Shown here piece after piece: positions 15,589 to 23,989 of a stretch of DNA of 64,000 nt. A program made the position numbers and the translations under genes. Under the pieces are notes generated by a model that worked only from the letters and a program-made list of their open reading frames with translations, had not been told where the DNA came from and did no database searches. The stretch's first letter is position 1. Every line of letters begins with the position of its first letter. Origin of the DNA: Firmicutes bacterium HGW-Firmicutes-9 (lineage in GTDB: Bacteria > Bacillota > Clostridia > Christensenellales > CAG-138); assembly GCA_002841395.1 (NCBI GenBank), contig PGZM01000002.1, positions 566,201 through 630,200 of the forward strand. The letters run 5' to 3'.

Positions 15589-17349
15589 TCAGGTGGTATA
15601 GCTGCTTAAAATTTCCGCAATTCGCGCGATCGTATCCTCGGAGAACACCGGCTCAAGGCCGTTTTTCGCAAGCACATCACCAAGAGAATCGTACGACTCC
15701 CGCATGATGATGCTGAAATACGCGTTCTTTGCGCCTTCCGAATCGCTCTGCGCGATCTCAAACAACTCCAGCGCGGGAACCATGCTCGCGGCATAGCTGA
15801 TGTAGTACATCGGCGTTTGGAACGTATGCGTAATCAGCACCCATTCCGTTCCCTGATAGCCATATACCTGTTCGAGGCCATACTCCTCCGCGAGCCGCGC
15901 ATACAACGCGTTCATCTCCGCGAGCGTCATATCCGGATTATCATAGACGTCCTGCTGAAACTCGTCCTCCATACAGCCGGAGAGCAGCGAATACATCGCA
16001 TCGATCAGTGTGGCGACGCGCGCCTGATCGGCCAGATCACCATAGAATCTGTCATAATCGCTAAAGAGCAGCAGCACGAGCGCCTGCGCGTCAACCTCCG
16101 CCAGATCGAGACTGTCCCCTGCGGAATAACCGACAACGGCGTTGTGATAGTAGTTCGTAAAGTGACCGAGTTCGTGGAGAATGGTTGCAACGTCCTCCGA
16201 ATATCCCGTCCAGGCGGAAAAGATGAACGGCGCGCGATAATCTGAAATATATGTCGTAAAGCTGGAATCCATCTTCACGCTGCTATAGGTCACGTCATAG
16301 AGCCTGTTTTGCAGCATGTAGGTGACCGGCTCCGCCAGCAACGGCGAAAAAGCGTTGGCTGAAGAGGAAAGTGCGCTGAAGAAGGCGTCCTCGTCAAACA
16401 TCGCTGCGCCGAGATCCGACGTATCATTCTTACTATTCGCCTCAATGAACACGGGAGCAATGTATTGCTTCACCGCCTGGTGTAAGGTTCTCGCATCCGA
16501 AGGCGTGTAATCCCTGCCATAGGTATCGTAGCAATACGCGGCATAACTATCGTATCCAAGTCGCTTTGCAATCTCTGTCCGAATCGCGACCTGTTCGATG
16601 AAGATCGGCGCTGCTTCCGCGTTCAACGCGGCGCAGTATGCGTCGTAGAGCCGGTAAAACTCTTTGCTGCTGAGAGAGACGTCATTCGAAATGTCAGCGT
16701 ACGTCCAGTAGACGCCGTTATCAAAGAGCGTGAACGTCGCGCTCAGGTTGTCATAAGAGAGCGTGAGCTCCTCTTCGCGATCCAACAGGTCCTGAATCGA
16801 CGCGTCCTCATAGAGATTGTCTTGCATGATCGCGTCTACATAGCCCGTGCCGAACGAATCCCGCGCGAGCTGCTGCGCTTCTGCTGAAGACTCAAACAGC
16901 TGCGCAGACACGCCCTGCATCTGCGCGTCCAACTCGGACAGTGCGGATTGCAGGTAAGCATATTCATCGCGATTTGCGGTATTCGTCACGTCGAACGCAT
17001 ACAAAAGATAGACGAGCGAGAGCATGGAGTCCGCGTGGCTGTACTGCTCCTGTAACAATTGGTAAGCCGCGATCATGTCTTCTGCGTTTTTACCGCGCTT
17101 GATGCCCTCTTTCAGATCGTCCATCGCGGCATACATGCCCTCGATGTCCGGGCGGACATAGGTCATATCCGAGAGCGTTACATTCTCGTGCGAGATATCC
17201 GGCATGACTGGCGCGCTATATGTAGCAGTCTGTGTGCTGTCTCCCGCAGAGGACGTGATGGAATCATTCCCCATTCCGCATGCAGAAAGGAAGAACAACG
17301 CCGCTAATACGGCGGATAGAATCATATGTTTTGTTACACGCTTTTTCAT
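15589..17349 (-). CDS. M3-family oligoendopeptidase, lipoprotein
   Basis: Zinc peptidase of the oligopeptidase F/thimet family, 586 residues. The zinc site HELGHFTNYYH lies near residue 390, with the characteristic following region. The N-terminus MKKRVTK, a hydrophobic stretch and lipobox LSAC predict lipoprotein export, so it should work outside the membrane on peptides. The ATG at 17347-17349 has no ribosome site, but a TATAAT box ends 6 nt upstream, which would make the mRNA leaderless. An in-frame upstream extension crosses that promoter and is rejected. Stands alone, with its own terminator. Confidence 0.9.
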   Translation of the reverse strand: MKKRVTKHMILSAVLAALFFLSACGMGNDSITSSAGDSTQTATYSAPVMPDISHENVTLSDMTYVRPDIEGMYAAMDDLKEGIKRGKNAEDMIAAYQLLQEQYSHADSMLSLVYLLYAFDVTNTANRDEYAYLQSALSELDAQMQGVSAQLFESSAEAQQLARDSFGTGYVDAIMQDNLYEDASIQDLLDREEELTLSYDNLSATFTLFDNGVYWTYADISNDVSLSSKEFYRLYDAYCAALNAEAAPIFIEQVAIRTEIAKRLGYDSYAAYCYDTYGRDYTPSDARTLHQAVKQYIAPVFIEANSKNDTSDLGAAMFDEDAFFSALSSSANAFSPLLAEPVTYMLQNRLYDVTYSSVKMDSSFTTYISDYRAPFIFSAWTGYSEDVATILHELGHFTNYYHNAVVGYSAGDSLDLAEVDAQALVLLLFSDYDRFYGDLADQARVATLIDAMYSLLSGCMEDEFQQDVYDNPDMTLAEMNALYARLAEEYGLEQVYGYQGTEWVLITHTFQTPMYYISYAASMVPALELFEIAQSDSEGAKNAYFSIIMRESYDSLGDVLAKNGLEPVFSEDTIARIAEILSSYTT

Positions 17350-17355
17350 ACGATA

Positions 17356-17361
17356 ATTATA
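17356..17361 (-). promoter_or_regulatory. -10 box placed for a leaderless M3 peptidase mRNA
   Basis: Minus-strand TATAAT lies 6 nt before the ATG. The -35 region (TGTCCA at 17379-17384, 17 bp away) is poor. Transcription would start at or next to the initiation codon. Confidence 0.5.
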
Positions 17362-17514
17362 ATACACTTGCTTTTGAATGGACAGAACTATTTCGCGCTG
17401 TTTCGTAACGAAATCACGCTTTCTATTACTACACACGCGATTGAACAGAGCGGTTCACGTACTCGCACATGCACAATCCATCTCCGCGCCTTAATGGCTG
17501 GAACACCTGCTATC

Positions 17515-17574
17515 TTGAATAAATTATCAAATCATGGTATAAACATAAGAACGGTTTTTCCGGAACGCCGGAAA
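17515..17574 (+). promoter_or_regulatory. Promoter and leader hairpin of ddl-murF
   Basis: -35 TTGAAT (17515-17520) and -10 TATAAA (17538-17543), 17 bp apart. The leader then has a perfect hairpin with arms TTTCCGG (17557-17563) and CCGGAAA (17568-17574) around AACG, before the AAGGAAA ribosome site. No T run follows, so it is not a terminator. Confidence 0.6.
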
Positions 17575-17617
17575 TCCCTTTCGATGCACCGATTCTCTGA
17601 TCGGAAAGGAAACGCAT

Positions 17618-18673
17618 ATGAACATCGTTGTCCTCGCTGGCGGCCTATCGCCGGAACGCGACGTATCACTCTCCACCGGAACCATGGTGACCAATGCCCT
17701 TCGCAAACAGGGACATAACGCCATTTTAATCGATTTGTTTTTCGGCATGGACCCGCTGCCGAACCCCATTGCGCAGGCGTTTGCTGTCGATGGCTTTCTG
17801 CCGCCTTTTTCGGTGCCGGAAGCGGAACCGAATCTTGCGCAAGTGCGGAGCGCTAGAACAGGCGGATTTTCCGAGCAGATAGGTTCCGGCGTGCTGGAAC
17901 TTTGTCGTGCTGCGGATCTTACGTTTCTTGCGCTGCATGGCGGCGTCGGCGAAAACGGAAGCCTTCAGTCGTTCTTTGATCTTTGCGATATTCCATATAC
18001 CGGCAGTCCTTCGATCGGCTGTGCGCTGGCGATGGACAAGGCGGTCAGTAAATCGCTTCTGCGCAGCGAAGGCATTCTCACCGCAGACTGGGCTGTTGCG
18101 CGCAAGGGTGTTCCCTTTGATTCCGAACATTTCCCGATTCCGTGCGTCGTCAAGCCCAATAGCGGCGGCTCCAGCATCGGCGTGGTCATCGTTCGCAATC
18201 GCGAGGAGCTTGCGCCTGCAATTCAGGCGTGCTTCGCGTTGGAAGACGAACTGATCGTCGAAGCGTATATCAAAGGTATGGAGCTCTCGGCCGGCGTGCT
18301 CGGCAGCGGTGATGATTGCGTTGCGCTGCCTCTCATCGAGATCGTGCCCAAGCACGGGTTTTATGACTATCAGCACAAATACCAGTCGGGTTGGACGGAC
18401 GAGATCGTCCCCGCGCGCATCTCGCCGGAACTCACCGAAAAGATTCAGGAGCTTGCCAAGCGCTCGTTCCGCGCACTCAAACTCGGCGTATACGCGCGCA
18501 TCGACTTTCTGCTGACGGATGCAGGCGAAGCGTATTGCCTCGAAGCAAACACACTGCCCGGTATGACACCGACAAGCCTGCTTCCGCAGGAAGCGGAGCA
18601 TTACGGGCTGGATTACCCTGCGCTTTGCGAAACCATCGTCAAACTCTCGCTCAAGCGGTATGAACAGGCATGA
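17618..18673 (+). CDS. ddl: D-alanine--D-alanine ligase
   Basis: ATP-grasp enzyme joining two D-alanines for the peptidoglycan stem peptide, 351 residues. N-terminal VVLAGGLSPERDVSLSTG, GENGSLQSFFDL, the SGGSSIGV ATP-binding loop and the C-terminal EANTLPGMTPTSLLPQ are diagnostic. A Tyr in HKYQSGWTDE occupies the omega-loop region where D-Ala-forming ligases carry Tyr, whereas D-lactate-forming (VanA-type) ligases differ. Start ATG after AAAGGAAA. murF, the next enzyme in the pathway, overlaps its end by 4 bp. Confidence 0.96.
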   Translation: MNIVVLAGGLSPERDVSLSTGTMVTNALRKQGHNAILIDLFFGMDPLPNPIAQAFAVDGFLPPFSVPEAEPNLAQVRSARTGGFSEQIGSGVLELCRAADLTFLALHGGVGENGSLQSFFDLCDIPYTGSPSIGCALAMDKAVSKSLLRSEGILTADWAVARKGVPFDSEHFPIPCVVKPNSGGSSIGVVIVRNREELAPAIQACFALEDELIVEAYIKGMELSAGVLGSGDDCVALPLIEIVPKHGFYDYQHKYQSGWTDEIVPARISPELTEKIQELAKRSFRALKLGVYARIDFLLTDAGEAYCLEANTLPGMTPTSLLPQEAEHYGLDYPALCETIVKLSLKRYEQA

Positions 18674-20022
18674 AACAGTATCTGTTATCTGAAATCGTTG
18701 CCGCAAGCGGCGGCACATATTACGGCGATCCTGCGCTGCTAAATCAGGCAGCAACGGACGTCGTCATCAACAGCGAACTGGCAAAGCCCGGTTCGCTCTT
18801 TATCGCAATCATCGGCGAAAAGCATGACGGACACAAATTTATTCCCTCTGCACGCGAAAAAGGCGCAGCCCTTGTCGTCACCGACCGCGCACTGGACAGC
18901 GAGCCATATCTGCTCGTGCCGGATACGCTCCGCGCAATGCACGCCATCGCGGCAAGCTATCGAAACAAGTTTACGATACCCGTCATCGGCCTCACCGGCA
19001 GCGCCGGAAAAACATCGACGAAGGATATCGTGGCCGCCGCGCTCTCCGCTAAGTTTAACGTCATGAAAACGCAGGGCAACCTGAACAATGAGACTGGCGC
19101 CGCGTTGACAATCTTCTCTCTGGAGGAGGCGCACGAGGTCGCTGTTGTCGAGATGGGCACCAATCATTTCGGCGAGATCGGTCGCATCGCGTCATTCGTT
19201 CAGCCGGACTACTGCCTCTTTACTAACATCGGGCTTGCGCACATCGAAAATTTCGGCACCCGCGAAGGCATCTTTCAGGGTAAAACGGAAATGCTGCCGT
19301 ACATGCGTGCAGGCGGTCGCGTGATCGCCAACGGCGATGATGAGCTGCTCAACACGATCCCGAACGCGCTGCGCTACGGTCTCGGAGAAAAATGCGAAGT
19401 CCGCGGCACCGATATCGAAGACCTGATCCTTCGCGGCATGAATTTTACCGTAAGCTATCAGAGTAATTCCTGCCGCATGCATGTACCTGCGCTCGGCGTG
19501 CATTCCGTTTGCAACGCGCTTGCTGCCGTTTCCGCCGGCGTTCTGCTGGGGATGACGCTTCCCGAGATCGCATCCGGTATTGAAACCTACAAGCCCCTGC
19601 GCGGGCGCATGAATGTGCACGAGCTGGAGTCTTTCACGCTCATCGACGACACCTATAACGCGAACCCGACCTCGATGAAAGCCTCTCTCGACGTGCTGAA
19701 GGCTTGCTCCGGCAGACGCGTTGCGATCCTCGGCGACATGCGCGAGCTCGGCGAGGCCGCACCGCAGATGCACGAAGACGTCGGCCGCTATGCCGCTTCA
19801 CTCGGCATCGAGCGCATCATATGCGTCGGAACAGAAAGCAAGCGGATATATGCGGGCGCGGAATCCGTTTCACCCGGATGCGCCGTATATTACGCGACAC
19901 AGGAGGAACTGCTCTCCACTTTGCCACAGCTTGTGCAAAAGGGCGATGTGATCCTCGTGAAAGCATCCCGCGGTATGAAGTTGGAGCAAACGGTTGAATT
20001 GTTACTTACAATCTCAAAATAA
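18670..20022 (+). CDS. murF: UDP-N-acetylmuramoyl-tripeptide--D-alanyl-D-alanine ligase
   Basis: Adds the D-Ala-D-Ala made by Ddl to the UDP-MurNAc-tripeptide in the cytoplasm. 450 residues, standard length. The N-terminal substrate domain is followed by the Mur-ligase P-loop GLTGSAGKTSTKD (about 112), GNLNNETGAALT, the conserved NIGLAHIENFG and, in the C-terminal domain, DDTYNANPTSMKA and LGDMRELG. Translationally coupled to ddl through a 4-bp overlap and followed by a terminator, so ddl-murF is a two-gene unit. Confidence 0.97.
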   Translation: MKQYLLSEIVAASGGTYYGDPALLNQAATDVVINSELAKPGSLFIAIIGEKHDGHKFIPSAREKGAALVVTDRALDSEPYLLVPDTLRAMHAIAASYRNKFTIPVIGLTGSAGKTSTKDIVAAALSAKFNVMKTQGNLNNETGAALTIFSLEEAHEVAVVEMGTNHFGEIGRIASFVQPDYCLFTNIGLAHIENFGTREGIFQGKTEMLPYMRAGGRVIANGDDELLNTIPNALRYGLGEKCEVRGTDIEDLILRGMNFTVSYQSNSCRMHVPALGVHSVCNALAAVSAGVLLGMTLPEIASGIETYKPLRGRMNVHELESFTLIDDTYNANPTSMKASLDVLKACSGRRVAILGDMRELGEAAPQMHEDVGRYAASLGIERIICVGTESKRIYAGAESVSPGCAVYYATQEELLSTLPQLVQKGDVILVKASRGMKLEQTVELLLTISK

Positions 20023-20044
20023 TCTAAAAAATATACTCATCAAA

Positions 20045-20080
20045 AAAGCCCGCGCGGTGCAAACCGTTCGGGCTTTCTGA
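20045..20080. terminator. Terminator between murF and the aldolase-like gene
   Basis: Arms AAAGCCCG (20045-20052) and CGGGCTTT (20069-20076) with an inner CGGT/ACCG pairing around GCAA, between convergent genes. T runs are short on both sides. Confidence 0.8.
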
Positions 20081-20099
20081 TTACTCTCAGAAGAAGCTT

Positions 20100-21389
20100 T
20101 TAATCAAGATGGAACGTTGTTTTCAGCGCTTGTATCTCGGTATCGTTGAGCAAAATGACTTTTCCTGCATCCTGCGCGGTCAGGATCGAGGCGGCGGTTG
20201 CCTCCGCAACCTCAAGACGGTCGAGCGCGGTGAACAACGAGTTGCCCGTCGTTACGATTCTTGCGTTCTCAAACAGCACGACAGGCGTTTTCTCGGAGAA
20301 TCGACTTGCTGCCGTATCCGGCGAAGAGATGAACTCGTCAAACGGCGCGGTCGGCACCGAGCGAAGCATATAGTAACTCTCCGGCACGGTAGAGGTCTCA
20401 AACCGTTGGTTCGCGCTTGCGTATGCCGCGACATGCGCCGGAGTCGCGGAGAAGATCGCGTTGATTTCAGGATGCTTGTCGTAGATTGCCGCATGCAGCG
20501 CAAGCTCTTTTGCCGGGTGCTTGCCTGCCTTTATCTCGCCACTTTTTACGAACACAAGATCGTTCTCTTCCAATAGGTCGTTGTCCATGCCATCCGGCGT
20601 GATCAGAAACGATGTTTCGTCCACGCGCGTGCTGCAAACGCCGACGGCTCCGAATACAAGCGCATGTTCGCAACCGCGATGGAGCTTTTGCACCATCTCT
20701 TTTCGCAGAGCGTTCTCAACCTCACCCGCTTCATACGTTAGGAGTACACTAGTATCAGGCGCACGACGGGATTCCCACAACGTGAGCTGCTCTGCAGTCA
20801 ACGCGCGCGGCGTACCGATCTTGCGCGAGAGCAAGTCCAACTTGGCCGCAAACTCGATCGTCTCAAAGAGTTGATACGCTTCCAGCAGATTCTTTCCGCC
20901 TACACATACGCCGTGGTTCTCCAGAAACACGACATCCGCGCCCTTGGAGAACTCCGCAAACATGTTCTCGCCGAGCTCCGGGCTGCCCATCATCGCGTAT
21001 TTGGATAACCGCATATGCTTGCAAGCTGCGAGCGTATCCGGTAATAGATCAATCCGAGGAAGCGTTCTCGTCAGTGAAAATGCGATGCAATATACGGGAT
21101 GTGCGTGCACCACAGCGCGAAAATCCGGGCGCGCGCGATAGGTCGCCCGATGAAAAAATATCTCACTCGACGGCGCATGTTTGCCCTCATACGACCCATC
21201 GGGGTGAACGCAAACGATGTCCTCAGCGGTCAGGCTGCCTTTGTCGTAACCTTTCGGCGTGATCCAAATATCGCCGTGGTCGTCCATCATGGAGATGTTA
21301 CCGCCGGTTGCCGTAGTCAGCCCGCGGTCGTAAACGCGGCGCATCACGGATGCAATCTGTTCGGCCGGGGTAAGTGCAAAGAATTTCAT
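20100..21389 (-). CDS. Class II aldolase/adducin-domain protein, tandem
   Basis: 429 residues with two class II aldolase-like halves. The first (1-205) has the full set: GGNISMMDD, a PSSEIFFH region, zinc ligands in VVHAHPVY and the third His in ENHGVCVGG, as in L-fuculose- and L-ribulose-phosphate enzymes. The second half (about 220-425) follows the same plan but reads IFSATPAHV and FENARIVTTG where the zinc histidines should be, so only the first half looks catalytic. Substrate unknown. No clear ribosome site precedes the ATG at 21387-21389. Confidence 0.82.
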   Translation of the reverse strand: MKFFALTPAEQIASVMRRVYDRGLTTATGGNISMMDDHGDIWITPKGYDKGSLTAEDIVCVHPDGSYEGKHAPSSEIFFHRATYRARPDFRAVVHAHPVYCIAFSLTRTLPRIDLLPDTLAACKHMRLSKYAMMGSPELGENMFAEFSKGADVVFLENHGVCVGGKNLLEAYQLFETIEFAAKLDLLSRKIGTPRALTAEQLTLWESRRAPDTSVLLTYEAGEVENALRKEMVQKLHRGCEHALVFGAVGVCSTRVDETSFLITPDGMDNDLLEENDLVFVKSGEIKAGKHPAKELALHAAIYDKHPEINAIFSATPAHVAAYASANQRFETSTVPESYYMLRSVPTAPFDEFISSPDTAASRFSEKTPVVLFENARIVTTGNSLFTALDRLEVAEATAASILTAQDAGKVILLNDTEIQALKTTFHLD

Positions 21390-21419
21390 ATCAATCGTAG
21401 TCGCTTTCTGTGAGATTTA

Positions 21420-21441
21420 AACAAGAACTTGTTCGATTATA
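21420..21441 (-). promoter_or_regulatory. Promoter and palindrome of the aldolase-like gene
   Basis: Minus-strand extended -10 TGATATAAT (TATAAT at 21436-21441). The expected transcription start falls in a palindrome with arms AACAAG (21420-21425) and CTTGTT (21428-21433). This is the position of a repressor site; no regulator gene is adjacent. Confidence 0.5.
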
Positions 21442-21568
21442 TCACGCGAGAATCGACTTGTCGCATACTGCATCAATGTTGTTTGGGTATCGAATGATTC
21501 GCTTTTTTCCGCGTGATATTTTCTGCCGATATTTCGTATGATTTCGTCGCAAACAGACGTCTGCACTG

Positions 21569-21597
21569 TTGACATTTTCACGGCCAAATGCTATCAT
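21569..21597 (+). promoter_or_regulatory. Promoter of tRNA-Pro
   Basis: -35 TTGACA (21569-21574) and -10 TATCAT (21592-21597), 17 bp apart. Transcription would begin about 6 nt before the mature tRNA end. Confidence 0.85.
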
Positions 21598-21609
21598 AAA
21601 CAACGCCGT

Positions 21610-21686
21610 CTGGGTGTAGCGCAGCTTGGTAGCGTGCTTGACTGGGGGTCAAGAGGTCGCAGGTTCAAATCCTGTCACCCAGACCA
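21610..21686 (+). tRNA. tRNA-Pro (GGG)
   Basis: A 77-nt cloverleaf. Acceptor arms CTGGGTG (21610-21616) and CACCCAG (21676-21682) pair fully, the discriminator base is A, and CCA is encoded. The anticodon arm CTTGA/TCAAG encloses the loop CTGGGGG, giving anticodon GGG, which reads CCC/CCU proline codons. The T arm has GGTTCAAATCC. It has its own promoter and terminator. Confidence 0.96.
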
Positions 21687-21694
21687 AAAGAGAG

Positions 21695-21727
21695 ACAGGA
21701 CTTCGTTTGAAGTCCTGTTTTTTTGTT
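21695..21727 (+). terminator. Terminator of tRNA-Pro
   Basis: Perfect 10-bp arms ACAGGACTTC (21695-21704) and GAAGTCCTGT (21709-21718) around GTTT, then eight T. Confidence 0.95.
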
Positions 21728-21765
21728 TACATATGTTCAAATTATAAATCGCATACAATCAGTAC

Positions 21766-21820
21766 TTGACTATCTATTTGATTGCGCTACACTAGTGGTG
21801 GCGCATTTTTATTGAATGCG
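21766..21820 (+). promoter_or_regulatory. Promoter and leader hairpin of the OsmC-family gene
   Basis: -35 TTGACT (21766-21771) and -10 TACACT (21788-21793), 16 bp apart. Arms CGCATT (21802-21807) and AATGCG (21815-21820) form a small inverted repeat at the start of the transcript. Confidence 0.55.
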
Positions 21821-21843
21821 ATTAATTCGATGGGGGATTACAT

Positions 21844-22263
21844 ATGGAAAACATTGTTGTAGAGCTGAAGCGTACAAAGGGGAACGTGCACTTCGAGGCA
21901 GTCAGCGCGGATCATCCCGCGATTACCGTTCCGTTCGACTATACCCCGCCGCTTGGAACCGGCGATGGCCTTGCAGGGCTGGAGGCGTTGGTGATGACAT
22001 TCTCCGGTTGCGTCAGCACCGCAGTCGTTGGTCTTCTCATGCGGCTCGGCAAACACGTTGACGGCTACTCTGTCCGCGCAGAAGGCGAACGCAACGAGCA
22101 GCCGCTCTCGCTTCGGAAGATTCTGTTTCACGTGCAGGTGACATCCAGCGATGTAACCAGCGAGGACATGGAAAAAGTGCTTCAGCACGCCGAGGCGATC
22201 TCCCCTGTCTGGATCGCGATCAAAGGGAACGTCGCGGTCGAAACGTCATATCAGATCAGTTGA
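21844..22263 (+). CDS. OsmC/Ohr-family protein with a single cysteine
   Basis: 139 residues of the OsmC fold, whose characterised members reduce organic peroxides with two conserved cysteines. The first is present (Cys56 in MTFSGCVST, at the start of the central helix). At the second site, where CPV is usual, the sequence reads ISPVW, and there is no other cysteine in the protein. It therefore may not run the normal peroxidase cycle. GGGGGA ribosome site 6 nt before the ATG. Monocistronic, with a terminator downstream. Confidence 0.88.
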   Translation: MENIVVELKRTKGNVHFEAVSADHPAITVPFDYTPPLGTGDGLAGLEALVMTFSGCVSTAVVGLLMRLGKHVDGYSVRAEGERNEQPLSLRKILFHVQVTSSDVTSEDMEKVLQHAEAISPVWIAIKGNVAVETSYQIS

Positions 22264-22304
22264 AGTAGCTTGTTCTGCTACAACCTAGTAACGCTTCGAT
22301 AGAC

Positions 22305-22337
22305 AAAGGGAACCCCGAATGGAGTTCCCTTTTGCTT
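22305..22337 (+). terminator. Terminator of the OsmC-family gene
   Basis: Arms AAAGGGAAC (22305-22313) and GTTCCCTTT (22324-22332) followed by T-rich DNA, between convergent genes. Confidence 0.85.
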
Positions 22338-22342
22338 TTCGC

Positions 22343-23164
22343 TTAAGAAATTTTTCTGACAGGAACCTGCAGCTCTGTCAGCCATTTCTCCGGATTCGAC
22401 TCGTCATCCGGCGAGGTGATCACGTGCCCGCGCAGATTGCCCGCAAAGGCATATCCGTTCTCCTCCATCCAGTGGGCAAGCTTCTCTCCCGCCGCGTCGT
22501 ATCCGCCGTCAAACGGCCCGGAAAACCGCAGCGTTGCCGCCAGCGCAACCGCGGGATATTCCTGATAGACAAACTCGCCTCTGCTCTCGCCCAGTGAGTC
22601 CACGGGAATCGCTATTTCCACATCCGGGTTCGAATCCATGTATGCTTCATCAAAATAGGTCGAATATCCGTCGCTATGGCAGACAATGCCGTTCTGTGCG
22701 ATATAACCCGCGAGCTTCTCCCAGAGGATTCCTTCCTGATTGTAATGCGGAATGATGCCGCGCAGCGAGAGCACCTTTACCGCGTCCAGTTTTTTGAGTT
22801 CCACTTCATACAGCATAATCGTTTGTTCCTTTCGCAGTTCACCGCTCATTTGCATGAGCTTTGTCAGGCGCGTGTGATTCTGCTCCAGCGTTTCACGAAT
22901 CTCCTTCGCTTTCTCACGCAACGCCTCGTCCAGAAAGGCTTTGTCATCAAATCGAGGCAAAATCTCCCCAATTCTCTCAACCGAGAACCCGACATCCCGC
23001 AATAGCGCGATACGACCGATCTGCGGGATTTGATCCGCGGAATATTGGCGGTATCCCGTAAACGGGTCCGTCGACGCGGGAGATATCAGGCCGCACTTCT
23101 CGTAGTGACGCAGCATGCGCGGCGAGACGCGAACGAGTTGAGAGAATTCCCCGATTTTGAACAT
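22343..23164 (-). CDS. MerR-family regulator with GyrI-like effector domain
   Basis: 273 residues. An N-terminal MerR DNA-binding domain (FKIGEFSQLVRVSPRMLRHY, residues 2-21), a coiled-coil dimer helix (about 75-125) and a C-terminal GyrI/BmrR-like ligand domain (about 130-270, ending LTELQVPVRKIS). Such proteins sense hydrophobic ligands or drugs and activate promoters with over-long spacers. ATG 23162-23164 follows AGGAGG closely. An upstream in-frame opening runs through the promoter. It is divergent from the TetR cassette; its own promoter has the MerR architecture. Confidence 0.93.
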   Translation of the reverse strand: MFKIGEFSQLVRVSPRMLRHYEKCGLISPASTDPFTGYRQYSADQIPQIGRIALLRDVGFSVERIGEILPRFDDKAFLDEALREKAKEIRETLEQNHTRLTKLMQMSGELRKEQTIMLYEVELKKLDAVKVLSLRGIIPHYNQEGILWEKLAGYIAQNGIVCHSDGYSTYFDEAYMDSNPDVEIAIPVDSLGESRGEFVYQEYPAVALAATLRFSGPFDGGYDAAGEKLAHWMEENGYAFAGNLRGHVITSPDDESNPEKWLTELQVPVRKIS

Positions 23165-23204
23165 AGCCCCTCCTGTGTTTCCTGCAAATCCGGATTGCAC
23201 CATC

Positions 23205-23236
23205 ATCATAAACCTTGACATCATGGCAAAGTCAAG
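23205..23236 (-). promoter_or_regulatory. MerR-type promoter with 19-bp spacer
   Basis: Minus-strand -35 TTGACT (23230-23235) and -10 TATGAT (23205-23210) are 19 bp apart, the long spacing used by MerR activators. An inverted repeat, CTTGAC (23214-23219) and GTCAAG (23231-23236), sits between and over the -35, as expected for binding by the gene's own product. Confidence 0.8.
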
Positions 23237-23276
23237 CCTCACAGGCGTGATCACATAAAAATATATCTTCATCGTA

Positions 23277-23335
23277 TATTGACTCGTCAGTCAATACGAT
23301 GTATTCTGTACTTGTAAATTGACTCACCAGTCAAT
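23277..23335 (+). promoter_or_regulatory. Promoter with two TetR operators
   Basis: -35 TTGACT (23279-23284) and -10 TATTCT (23302-23307), 17 bp apart. Two copies of an inverted repeat with arms ATTGACT and AGTCAAT around 4 bp lie at 23278-23295 (over the -35) and 23318-23335 (just past the start of transcription), exactly 40 bp apart. Occupation of both would block the promoter. Confidence 0.88.
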
Positions 23336-23347
23336 CAAGGAGACGAT

Positions 23348-23989
23348 ATGATGGATCAACTGGTTAAACTATCGCCGGAGAAACGGAATGTCATCCTGCA
23401 GGCAGGCATAGACGAGTTTTCACAACGCGCGTTTACAGACGCAAATACGGACGTCATTACGCTTGCAGCGGGTATCTCAAAGGGTCTTCTATTCCACTAT
23501 TTCGGCTCAAAAAAAACGTTTTACCTCTATTGCCTTGATGTTTCGTTGCAACGTCTAGTGGCAAACTCCCCCGTCTCCGCAGGTACGGATTTCTTTGATA
23601 TTCTGTTTCAGATGATGGATGAGAAAATTCGTCTCTGCCGCGACTTCCCGAAGGAGACGTTGATGGTCAACCTCGCCGCGCGCGACGCCTCCGCCGCCAT
23701 TCACGCAGAAAAACTGGCGCTATTCGCCCGATATTCCGCGGAAACCACCAAGGTATCGCGGCAGTTGCTCAGCCGCGCGATTGCGATATTGCCGCTCAAG
23801 CAACCGAACAATCCGAAGCTACAAGATGCACTAATGCTCTATATCAGCGCAATCAATCAAAAGTATCTGTTGCAATATCGCGAAACCCCGCAGCTGTTTT
23901 TCGATCATGCGCTTGAAATTCAGCTCGAAATGCGAACTTACATAAACTTCATGCTGGAAGGGATCGTCAGTCAGGAGGCAGAACTGTGA
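23348..23989 (+). CDS. TetR-family transcriptional regulator
   Basis: 213 residues with an N-terminal TetR helix-turn-helix (KRNVILQAGIDEF, then TLAAGISKGLLFHYFGSKKT). It probably represses its own operon through the two operators directly upstream. It is followed with a 4-bp GTGA overlap by an adenylate-forming enzyme and then a nitroreductase, so the inducing ligand is likely a substrate or product of those enzymes. AAGGAG ribosome site; ATG 23348 or 23351. Confidence 0.93.
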   Translation: MMDQLVKLSPEKRNVILQAGIDEFSQRAFTDANTDVITLAAGISKGLLFHYFGSKKTFYLYCLDVSLQRLVANSPVSAGTDFFDILFQMMDEKIRLCRDFPKETLMVNLAARDASAAIHAEKLALFARYSAETTKVSRQLLSRAIAILPLKQPNNPKLQDALMLYISAINQKYLLQYRETPQLFFDHALEIQLEMRTYINFMLEGIVSQEAEL

